Assembly: GCA_012295275.1 (NCBI GenBank)
Contig: CM022666.1
Span: 11,862,577 to 11,926,576, forward strand
Direction of reading: 5' to 3'
Length of the DNA: 64,000 nucleotides
Source of the DNA: Chrysomallon squamiferum
Lineage: Eukaryota > Mollusca > Gastropoda > Neomphalida > Peltospiridae
This document shows, in pieces, positions 54,263 through 64,000 of this stretch. The position numbers and the translations under genes are program-made. The notes beneath the pieces were generated by a model, which was not told the origin of the DNA, searched no databases, and saw only the letters and a program-made list of their open reading frames with translations. Position 1 is the first letter of the stretch. Each line of letters opens with the position of its first letter.

Positions 54263-56165
54263 ATGTATTAATGTACATACAGATAGATGTGATACAAGAT
54301 AACTAACAGTGTAATACTAGATGTGATACAAGAAACTAACAGTATACAAGTTGTAACAAGATAACTAACAGTGTACTTACAGATAGTTGTGATACAAGAT
54401 GACTAACAGTGTACTTACAGATAGTTGTGATACAAGATGACTAACAGAGTACTTACAGATAGATGTGATACAAGATGACTAACAGTGTACTTACAGATAG
54501 TTGTGATACAAGATGACTAACAGTGTACTTACAGATAGTTGTGATACAAGATGACTAACAGTGTACTTACAGATAGTTGTGATACAAGATGACTAACAGA
54601 GTACTTACAGATAGTTGTGATACAAGATGACTAACAGTGTACTTACAGATAGTTGTGATACAAGATGACTAACAGTGTACTTACAGATAGTTGTGATACA
54701 AGATGACTAACAGTGTACGTACAGATAGATGTAGCACAAGATAACTAACAGTGTACGTACAGATAGATGTGATACAAGATGACTAACAGTGTACTTACAG
54801 ATAGTTGTGATACAAGATGACTAACAGTGTACTTACAGATAGTTGTGATACAAGATGACTAACAGAGTACTTACAGATAGTTGTGATACAAGATGACTAA
54901 CAGAGTACTTACAGATAGTTGTGATACAAGATGACTAACAGTGTACCCAGATAGTTGTGATACAAGATGACTAACAGAGTAACAGATGGATACAAGATGA
55001 AGGATAAACAGATAATTGTGATACAAGATGACTAACAGAGTAATTAAACAGATAGTTGTGATACAAGATGACTAACAGAGGAATGATACAATGATAGTTG
55101 TGATACAAGATGACTAACAGTGTACTTACAGATAGTTGTGATACAAGATGACTAACAGAGTACTTACAGATAGTTGTGATACAAGATGACTAACAGAGTA
55201 CTTACAGATAGTTGTGATACAAGATGACTAACAGAGTACTTACAGATAGTTGTGATACAAGATGACTAACAGTGTACTTACAGATAGTTGTGATACAAGA
55301 TGACTAACAGTGTACGTACAGATAGATGTGATACAAGATAACTAACAGTGTACGTACAGATAGATGTGATACAAGATGACTAACAGTGTACTTAGAGGTA
55401 GATGTGATACAAGATAACTAACAGTGTACTTACAGATAGATGTGATACAAGATGACTAACAGTGTACTTAGAGGTAGATGTGATACAAGATAACTAACAG
55501 TGTACTTACAGATAGATGTGATACAAGATGACTAACAGTGTACTTAGAGGTAGATGTGATACAAGATAACTAACAGTGTACTTACAGATAGATGTGATAC
55601 AAGATGACTAACAGTGTACTTAGAGGTAGATGTGATACAAGATAACTGTGTACTTACAGATAGATGTGATACAAGATGACTAACAGTGTACTTACAGATA
55701 GTTGTGATACAAGATGACTAACAGTGTACTTACAGATATATGTAGCACAAGATGACTAACAGTGTACTTAAAGATAGATGTGATACAAGATGACTAACAG
55801 TGTACTTACAGATAGTTGTGATACAAGATAACTAACAGTGTACTTACAGATAGATGTGATACAAGATAACTAACAGTGTACTTACAGATAGATGTGATAC
55901 AAGATGACTAACAGTGTACTTAGAGGTAGATGTGATACAAGATAACTAACAGTGTACTTACAGATAGATGTGATACAAGATGACTAACAGTGTACTTAAA
56001 GATAGATGTGATACAAGATGACTAACAGTGTACTTACAGATATATGTGATACAAGAAACTAATAATGTACTTACAGATATATTTAATATATTAAGTGAAT
56101 GACTTTAGTGTATGATATATGTGATACAAGAAACTAATAATGTACTTACAGATATATTTAATATG
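54263..56165. repeat. 38-bp minisatellite downstream of the Ig-TIR gene, about 48 copies, with a dimer sub-array
   Basis: The unit joins CAGTGTACTTACAGATAG and TTGTGATACAAGATGACTAA, 38 bases, sharing length and most positions with the array at 52896-53372. Subtypes differ at TTGTG/ATGTG and GATGAC/GATAAC. From about 55386 to 55660 two subtypes (TTAGAGGTAG and TTACAGATAG) alternate as a 76-base dimer. Around 54950-55100 units are disrupted by AAGGATAAA insertions. Confidence 0.97.
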
Positions 56166-56203
56166 TTTAGCAAAATATCCCGTGATGTGTGCTGCAACTG
56201 TAA

Positions 56204-56238
<35 letters not shown>

Positions 56239-57138
56239 ATGTGTGGTTTGTGTTTGTAAGGTGTGTGTAAGAGAGACACAGAGGGCTGAGAAGTGTCAGA
56301 AGATACATAGAGGATGTGTGTAGTCTGTGTGAGAAAGAATGTGTTTGTACCTGAGAATGCAGAAAGATGTGTTTTATTTCTAGAACACAGTATGAACAGA
56401 TTAATTTGATTCAAGATAAACTACAACATCTGCTGTATTGAACTGATAACACAAACATGTTGCTGGTTTATAAAATGAAATAAAATCAATGAATTATTTC
56501 AGAAAATAAGCCAATGGGAGGAAAGAAATGATATTTTTATTAGACCAGTGTTGTAGACAGAAAAAAACAATCACTGCACTGTTCTCTATAGAAGGACTCA
56601 AGGGGTGTGGCTAGGGTCCCCAAGGGTTCTGAGCTACACTTAGGGTTAAGTCAAAACTTAGATTAGATTAAAGTTAGTTTAGGTCAGGTAAAGATGGAGA
56701 GTTAGGAGCCGATCTGAGTAGAACCAGTTCTTTTTGTGTAAATCTTGTACTAATCATAATTTCAAATACAAACCAACATAGAAAACAATAAAAAAATAAT
56801 AATAATCTAAAAAAAAAAAAAAAAAAAGGTATGAGGGAATAGCAAAAACATTGCAACAGCAACAAAAAGGGGAAAAAGAAATAAAAAATCATTCATCAAA
56901 GCAAAAGTCGATAACTTCTTCGTCTTCTGTGATTTTTCACACCACCTGTAATATTTTGTATAAAATTACAGTATCAGTCTTCTATATTTAATTTTTTTAT
57001 TTTATTTCTTTTAGTTGATATTAGATGAGAAAATAGAAAATCAATTAATAACAGCTGTGAATGAGTAACATATGCTGCACATAACTCACAAAACATCGAT
57101 TGTTAGAGTTTGCCACAGAAATGTAAAAGAGTAAAAAC
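56166..57138. other. Intergenic DNA between the Ig-TIR and ENPP6-like genes
   Basis: A TG run at 56207-56235 and poly-A at 56811-56827. The last 150 bases are probably the ENPP6-like 5' UTR/promoter, but no core element is clear. No other gene. Confidence 0.4.
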
Positions 57139-57593
57139 ATGCAAGCTCACTTTTCACTTGTGATCATCACACTGTTGTTCACAGTTTACGCACAAGAAAA
57201 GTCGAGGAAACTTCTTGTTATTCTCTTAGACGGATTCAGGTGGAATTATCTCAAATATGATGGATTTGGTGAAGGAGGATTTCACAGACTGGCTCGGGAA
57301 GGAACAGTGGCAGACTATTTGAAACCAGCGTTTCCCAGTCTGACCTTTCCCAACTTCTATTCACTAATGACAGGTAGACATATTTGTTAATTTGTTTCTT
57401 TTCTAAGTGGTTCTATTTAGATATTTAAAGTTATTAATGTAAGAAAATATATTTGATTAGTTTTTGTATATACATGTTTGAATGTGTATTTGTGTGTGTG
57501 TGTTTATGTATGTCTCTGTGTGTGTGTGTGTGTGTGTATGCTCTGGTATGTGTGTGTGTGTATGCTGTGGTATGTGTGTGTGTGTGTGGATGT

Positions 57594-57640
<47 letters not shown>

Positions 57641-57708
57641 CTCTGGTATGTGTGTGTATGCTCTGGTATGTGTGTGTGTGTATGCTCTGGTATGTGTGTG
57701 TATACTAT

Positions 57709-57772
<64 letters not shown>

Positions 57773-60700
57773 CTCTGGTGTGTGTGTGTGTGTATGCTCT
57801 GGTATGTGTGTGTATACTATGGTATGTGTGTGTGTGTGTCAGAGACTGTTGCTTAATATAAATTCTTATCAGTTGTAAAATTAATTTTCTTATCAGGACT
57901 CCACACAGAGAGCCATGGAATGACAGACAACTTCATGTACGACACTGGACATGATGCATCATTTATGATCGGCAAAACAACAGAATATTTTGAGCCATAT
58001 TGGTGGAATGACGCAGAACCTGTCTGGGTTAGCGCAACAAAACAGGCAAGTAATGGAAATGGAAATGGAAAAAAATTAACGTGCTAATCAGAGCAAGCTG
58101 TTGTGAAGCACGTCTGCGACGGGCACACTTTCTGACAGGTCAGCGGGCGCGTCCGTCGCATGTAAAGCGTCTTTGTCTATTTATTCTCTTTTGGTACTTT
58201 TTTCTTTCATTGTTTTTTCTGTACTTGGTACGAGGTGAAATTAAAATCAGTAATCAGAAATGATCAATCTATTGTTTTAATCTTAAATTAGACACCAGAA
58301 GAATTACACATTTCTGTCATCATGATTAACTCCAAGTATGTCTGGTGATATTACAGCGGTCAGTTCATTTGAAATGACCACTGAAATGTAATAACCAGTT
58401 TAGGCATCCTATATCATAGATTTACATACGTATTTGCTTTTTCTCTGATGGTTAATGAATCTGCCGATATATTTTACATTTCTATATATACATTTGTAAT
58501 TCCTTTATATTTATATATTTATTCTATATTCTGGTTTTTAACTTTGCATATTCTTTGTATTTGTATTTGCACTACTTGTATAATTCGGTGTGTATCTATA
58601 CTTTCGTCTTTGAAAAGATAATTTTTGATTGTCTGTTTGCAGAATAAGAACTGTTACATGTTCTACTGGTTGGGCTGTAACGTAAAGATCAGGGGAGTGT
58701 TACCCAAGTTTTGTGATCCCTACCTCAACGTTGTGCCCACCCTGAAGCAGTTCAGATCAGCTATAATACAGACAGCTCAGCTGTTTCAAAATGGATCTGC
58801 TGATTTGGCAGGTAAACAGCACAATTTTCTTTTCTTTTTTAGCCATATCTTTTCCCATTTCTTTTCTTTCAAATAATAACAACAATATCAAAAAATATAT
58901 AAAGATATATTAACGTTCTATTTTTGTCTGTCTGTCTATATTAGTAAACATATCCTCAGCCTATTATTTGTATGTTTCTATGAAACTGACAGATAAAGAA
59001 AGTAAGAGTGAGAGATAGAAAGAGAGAAACAAGAAGAAGGAGAAGAAAAAAGAGAGAGGGGGGAGGTTTAGAATCATTTGTATTTGTTTACAAAATTTGT
59101 TTAGGCAGTGTGTCCAGACTTCCAGTATCACGGTTTACACGTGTTTATATTATCTACTACATCCTGGTGTTTTCTCTTCAGCTATATACTTTGAAAACAC
59201 TGATCACCAAGGCCACAGATTTGGTCCTTTCAGTGATGTTGTTAACAAGACTCTGAAACTTGTTGATGGTGAATTTGCTTTCCTGCTGGACGAGTTGGAC
59301 AGACGTGGAATCAGAAACGACGTTGACGTCATGGTTGTTTCTGATCATGGAATGACCGGCGTGACGCTGACTGCAGAGCGAGGACTGATCAACATCAGCA
59401 CAGTGCTGACCAGTGACGAGTACTCACACATGATGAGCAGAGGACCCATTGTTTCCATCTTCACCTGTGACGACAGGTTACAGCAGGTACAACATCATTT
59501 ATCTCTATCTTATCATCATCATCACCACCACCACTATCATAATCAAAACTTTAATGTTTTGTTATAATCATTATCATTACATTACTGTTGCTATTTATAA
59601 TCATAAACATCATTACTGCATGATTATCATCATTATATTATTGCTGTTATTATCATCAATTATTTTTATTATTATTATCATCAACATCATTACAGTTTTG
59701 TTGTTTATAAACCTCACTCACATAGAAAGGAAACTGGCAGAAAAATAGTTATGGATCAATAAACTGCCAGACAGACAAATATGAAAATAATAATTAGTGT
59801 CAATTTAAGCAGAAACACACACACACATATATATATATATATATGTATATTGTTTTCAGGTGTATAAAAAGTTGAAAATCTTTCATCCTCACTTGCATGT
59901 GTATTTAAGACATGAAATTCCTGACAGGTGGCACTATAAACATGGCCGAGTGGTGGCGCCACTTGTACTGACAGCAGACTTAGGATGGTTCATTGTAACG
60001 GTAATATATATTAACATATACTAATGTCTGTGTGTGTGTGTGTGTGTCTCTGTGTGTGTGTGTTTCTGTGTGTGTTTGTGTGTGTATGTGTATGTGTTTC
60101 TCTGTGTGTAATGTTTGTGTGTATGTTTGTAACTGTGAACGTGTGTGTAAACGTGTGTGTGTGTGTGTGTGTTTAAGTTTGTGTTCTGTGTTTGTGTGTG
60201 TTGTTTTTGTGTTTTTTTTTGTTTGTGCTAATAAAAATAACAGTGAAAAGTTTAAATTTAATTTTATTTATAGAAATTCTAGACAGTAGCCATATTTTGT
60301 CTTTCTAACAAAATCACTGAACTGTTTCAGATTTTATTTATGAGACAGTAGCCATAGTTTATAGACGCGTTTCACGAGTTACTGCTACTAACCAGTTCCT
60401 CTAAGTTAGTTTATAACTTGTTCACAGTTTTATTTACTCTCAAGTCTTTATTGTATAAATTCACCAATTAAATTACTCTCACACATGCAAAACATATAAA
60501 TTAACTTATCTGTCAAGTGTTTAACTTTTTAACATCCTAGAAAAATATAAACAAAGCTATTTACCCACAGATAAATCTTTTTAATCTTTTTTTTTTTTTG
60601 TTGTTGTTTACATTAAATATTGATAATAAACAACGGTCTTCAAATTTAGAATTAGATTCCTAAAAACGGTTATAACAAAATATAAAGGTAATCCTGTAGT

Positions 60701-62139
60701 TTACGTCAGCTCTTGTTAGCAGAGGTTCGACTCAGTATTTTGTATTTATTTATGTTTTAGCGCTGGTTTAAAAAGATCATATAAATCTGTGAATACACCA
60801 AGGCTTGCATGTTTCATTCACACTTCATTCATTCTTGGGTTGACCAGTTTATGAAGCTCAGCTCCAGATATAAATAAATCAACTCCTTAATGAAACCTAC
60901 ACAACAAACATACGAAACCACCTAACAAACTAATTAGCTAACTAACTAACAATAATAACAACAACAAAAGTAAAATCAAAAGCAAATGAAATCATGACAA
61001 ACGAGAATTAATTCATACGTCACGTTTTGTTAGGTCTGTAGATCTATTGCTGTTCTGTTGTAACTGTGAGTAACGCACAATAAGAAATGAAGGGAATAAG
61101 AACAGTGGTTCTGTAAATTCAGCTTGGGGTAACACACCTAATCAGTGTACGTGACACTAACTAGTGAGTTTTTTTTGACGCTTTCCAGGGAGACAATGCT
61201 GTAAAGAGACGTGTATGATTTAGTTATCTTGTCAACGATAAATTCTAAATATATATGAAACATCGATTTTACACAAAACAGAAACAGTAACAAATGACTT
61301 CTGTATTTATCACTGTATCAGACATATATAACACGGTTTCTCAAACTGGTTGGTTCTACATCGAATTACAAATAATTTTAACCAATCATATCCGAAAGTT
61401 TTGTGTTTCAGGATAAATCAAATTCCACTTACTCTTGTATTTCGTTACTTTCTGAGAACATATTCGTCAAATTCAATAGAATAAACGCACATGAATAGGA
61501 AAACGCAACGAATTTTGAAATATTTTAGGACTTTAGGTTTCGGCGAGTCTATACATAAATACTCAGAATGTGAGAAACCCTATATATAACACTGATACTG
61601 GTCACTTACAATCATGTACGTACTGACGTCACACATTTTTATTTTCAGCCTGAGCAGCCCGAGTTCCCGGTCCTTGATGACGGGTTTCACTTTAAAGGTA
61701 TTCACGGCTATGACAACGATCTGTCAGATATGCATGGAATATTTCTAGCCTCGGGTCCATGTAAGTTAATACGTATTAAGTATGCCACTTTTTCTTCTCT
61801 CTATATGAATACAGGTTCTTTCTTTGGCATGCATTCAGAATTATTATTTTCTGATCGTAATGTTTTTCTTTAGATTTTTTATTAATGTAACCAAGAGTTT
61901 ATCATTTTATTTGACAAAAAAAACCCCAAAACAACAACAACAAAAAAAATATGCCTATACTTTGATTTTTCATTATATATTTCTAATATTCAGCGTTCAA
62001 GAAGAATTACAAATCAGGTCCGAAAGACATGGTACAGCTGTACCAGGTGATGTGTAGAATTCTCGACATTACGCCCTCTCCTAACAACGGTTCCTGGAGT
62101 CAGGTTGTCGACATCTTAGATCCATCCTTGACTAAGTGA
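57139..62139 (+). CDS. ENPP6: ENPP6-like ectonucleotide pyrophosphatase/phosphodiesterase, 418 aa, secreted
   Basis: Seven exons: 57139-57373, 57897-58045, 58643-58811, 59182-59486, 59860-60000, 61649-61760 and 61994-62139; 1257 bases with TGA at 62137-62139, all phases consistent. Residues 1-18 are a signal peptide ([13 protein letters not shown]). The alkaline-phosphatase-superfamily active site is complete: D31 in LLDGFR, nucleophile T69 in SLTFPNFY, D192 and H196 in [13 protein letters not shown]239 and H240 in VVSDHGM, and H352 in IHGYDN, which bind two zinc ions. The layout ([32 protein letters not shown]) is closest to ENPP6, the choline-specific glycerophosphodiester phosphodiesterase; the whole-family fold is certain, the exact substrate is inferred. 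Vertebrate ENPP6 uses Ser as nucleophile; Thr here is the usual ENPP residue. The C-terminus stops after DPSLTK with no hydrophobic GPI signal, so it should be secreted. Intron 2 has a GC donor (CAG|GCAAGT at 58046). Confidence 0.93.
57478..57838. repeat. TG microsatellite with interspersed TATGCTCTGG units, in ENPP6-like intron 1
   Basis: Pure TG runs (57602-57637 and 57711-57768) alternate with TGTATGCTCTGGTATG or TGTATACTATGGTATG units, a compound array. It lies between exon 1 and exon 2. Val/Cys-rich frames are artefacts. Confidence 0.96.
60027..60215. repeat. TG-rich microsatellite, ENPP6-like intron 5
   Basis: Interrupted TG runs (TGTGTCTCTG, TGTTTCTGTG variants) beginning 27 bases after the exon 5 donor. 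The 1.65-kb intron beyond it looks unique and AT-rich with no further exon. Confidence 0.93.
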
Positions 62140-62145
62140 TTAAAA

Positions 62146-62230
62146 GTCGTATTCTGAGTCACGTGTTTGTTTTATTACGTCACGCAGTCGTATTCTGAGT
62201 CACGTGTTTGTTTTATTACGTCACGCAGTC
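62146..62230. repeat. Perfect 41-bp tandem duplication in the ENPP6-like 3' UTR
   Basis: Two identical 41-base units start at 62146 and 62187, seven bases after the stop codon. Each carries TCACGTGTTTG (an E-box CACGTG) and TTACGTCACG (a CRE-like TTACGTCA). Identity of the copies suggests a recent event. Confidence 0.95.
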
Positions 62231-63113
62231 TGACAATGCTGAGAAAAGAGGACGCTTTATAAATTCTTTTAAAAGCCTTAGTCGAAATTTTGAACCCATG
62301 GAGACAAGAGGAATTTCAATTTCAGTTTCATTTCTATACTGATTTAGCAAGGTTTTACTTAACTTGAGCATTTTAGAGTCTGTCTTCATTTAATATTATC
62401 ACCTAATAACGATATAAATTAACAACAAAATAATAATAAATACTACTACTACTACTACTACTACTACAACTACTATTAAATAAATAAATAAAATTATTTA
62501 CAAAAGTAATCCCAAAATTTGAAATAAAAATACAGGTTGTAAATTTTAGTTTATGTACAAACCTGTTTCGCTGTACATTTTTCATTACGTAACTATTGCG
62601 TTGATTGACCAATGACGTGACCCGACACATTTCAACTCTCATTTCTCATTCGTCTAGGGATTTCATTATGTGCTATATTTAGATCAGAACAAACTGTTTC
62701 TGTTTTCTCTCTCTGCGGTATCCAGTAATTAGTTTTTCAATAATGAAATAAATCAAGTGTTATACAGACACTTGTCAAACAAACTAAAGTTGGAACTAGA
62801 AAATGAGGGATAAAATGTAATGTTTTAAAGAACGTTTTGTAAATATGGTGTTAATTTAACATGCTCCTCACTTGTTCTGCATGTAAATGTGTTTTTATGC
62901 ATGTGTAATTATTATTATTATTTATTCATTCGTTCATTCATTCATTCATTCATTCATTCATTCATTCATTCATTCGTTATATAACATACTGAGTTTCTGT
63001 TTCCATTTGTACCGGGTTGTTTGTTGTTATTTTCTAATTAAATTTATATAATTTTCTACAATTAACACATATGTACTTGTAGAATTATTACTACAATCAT
63101 AACTTATATACAT

Positions 63114-63163
<50 letters not shown>

Positions 63164-63888
63164 ATGCATGTGTCTAAGTATTTTGTTTGCTGAAACATTG
63201 TAACATACGTCACTGTAATAGTTAAAACTCAAAATCTTTTATTTATTACAAAACACTATATACTTTTAAACTTTTATTTCAAGTAAAATCATTAACATAT
63301 TTACAAAATAATAAACTGGTATCAGTAATAACACTGAGCTTCATCCAGCGAATGATTCACGTGAAGAGAGTTTAACCCGTTCAGTAATAAGTATTATAAT
63401 AAATACACAGACAAAATGAAATCTACATTTGATTATTATCAGCTATCAATAAATAAATAAATAAAGAAAGAAATAAAGAAATAAAGAAAGAAAGAAAGAA
63501 AGAAAGAAAAGGAAAGAAAAGAAAGAAAAGAAATTAAAATGTATTAAAGTAACCAAGAAATGAACAACCGGAGAACGAAAGTAATAAAATCGATCTTCAG
63601 TTTTAAACTGAGAACCCAGGAACAAAACAAACATAAAATAATTTGTGTAGTTCTATCGACTTCAGTCCGGTTAAACATAATTTGTCTCTAAATATCACAG
63701 GAAGTAATACACCATCAAATGTCAAATGATATACCATCAAGTGCCTTTGATATTTTATAATGATAATAGTAATAATATAACGTTATAATATAATACAAGA
63801 AATCCAGTGATAGGAACTAGTCTGTGTTCATTAGAAGCGTATTAGGTAAAACTATTATAAAAATAAAGATTATTATTTAGAATTAAAA

Positions 63889-63919
<31 letters not shown>

Positions 63920-64000
63920 AAAAACATACATAAAAGGACTTTAGAAATGTTTCTTTATGTTTTCGTCTATTAAGAACAATAAAGTGACAAAGTGACCAGG
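62231..64000. other. 3' flank of the ENPP6-like gene with simple repeats, no gene seen
   Basis: CTA triplets at 62440-62466 followed by TAAATAAATAAA (possible polyadenylation hexamers), CATT repeats at 62921-62976, TG at 63116-63162, AAAG/AAAT runs at 63449-63532, and AAAT at 63887-63920. Short frames only. Confidence 0.5.

Overview
The window is animal DNA, most likely from a mollusc and probably a gastropod. It is AT-rich and full of microsatellites and minisatellites. Its genes have many short exons with GT-AG (and two GC-AG) introns in consistent phase. The gene set fits a lophotrochozoan: a WxxW-domain receptor, an Ig/TIR receptor, an ENPP6-like phosphodiesterase and an orphan class A GPCR. 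The species is an inference; nothing in the sequence names it. No bacterial, organellar, CRISPR or operon features were seen.

Layout. 0-1.4 kb: the last three exons (+) of NELF-B, cut by the window start. 1.4-6.4 kb: 3' flank and AT-rich DNA with one CpG-bearing promoter-like patch near 4.35 kb. 6.4-11.1 kb: a complete four-exon gene (-) for a 279-residue type I membrane protein with a mucin-type WxxW ectodomain and two PPSY motifs in its tail. 12.7-16.74 kb: an imperfect ACT triplet array running into a 44-bp minisatellite with ~0.9-kb higher-order duplication. 18-21 kb: large simple repeats, including about 530 bp of ACAT. 21.5-21.7 kb: a pogo/mariner-type MITE. 21.8-22.8 kb: an intronless GPCR (-). 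25.8-26.3 kb: a long CT tract. 29.35-30.22 kb: a 31/33-bp minisatellite. 36.0-40.1 kb: a complete seven-exon DCUN1D gene (+). 44.9-47.4 kb: a mosaic segment built from near-identical copies of DNA at 30.7-31.7 kb and 41.2-42.6 kb plus scraps of 44.0 kb. 47.7-47.9 kb: a broken Tigger transposase fragment (-). 49.5-54.0 kb: an Ig-Ig-TM-TIR receptor (+) lacking only its 5' exon(s). 52.9-53.4 and 54.3-56.2 kb: two arrays of one 38-bp repeat family on either side of the main TIR exon. 57.1-62.1 kb: a complete seven-exon ENPP6-like gene (+). 62.1-64 kb: 3' flank with simple repeats.

The genes do not form a pathway cluster. NELF-B (promoter-proximal pausing) and DCUN1D (cullin neddylation) are conserved housekeeping genes. 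The WxxW/PPxY protein, Ig-TIR receptor, GPCR and ENPP6-like enzyme are cell-surface or secreted proteins with metazoan-specific roles. Exon boundaries were worked out by hand from splice motifs, phase and family similarity; every internal junction of the five multi-exon models keeps frame. No transcript evidence was available.
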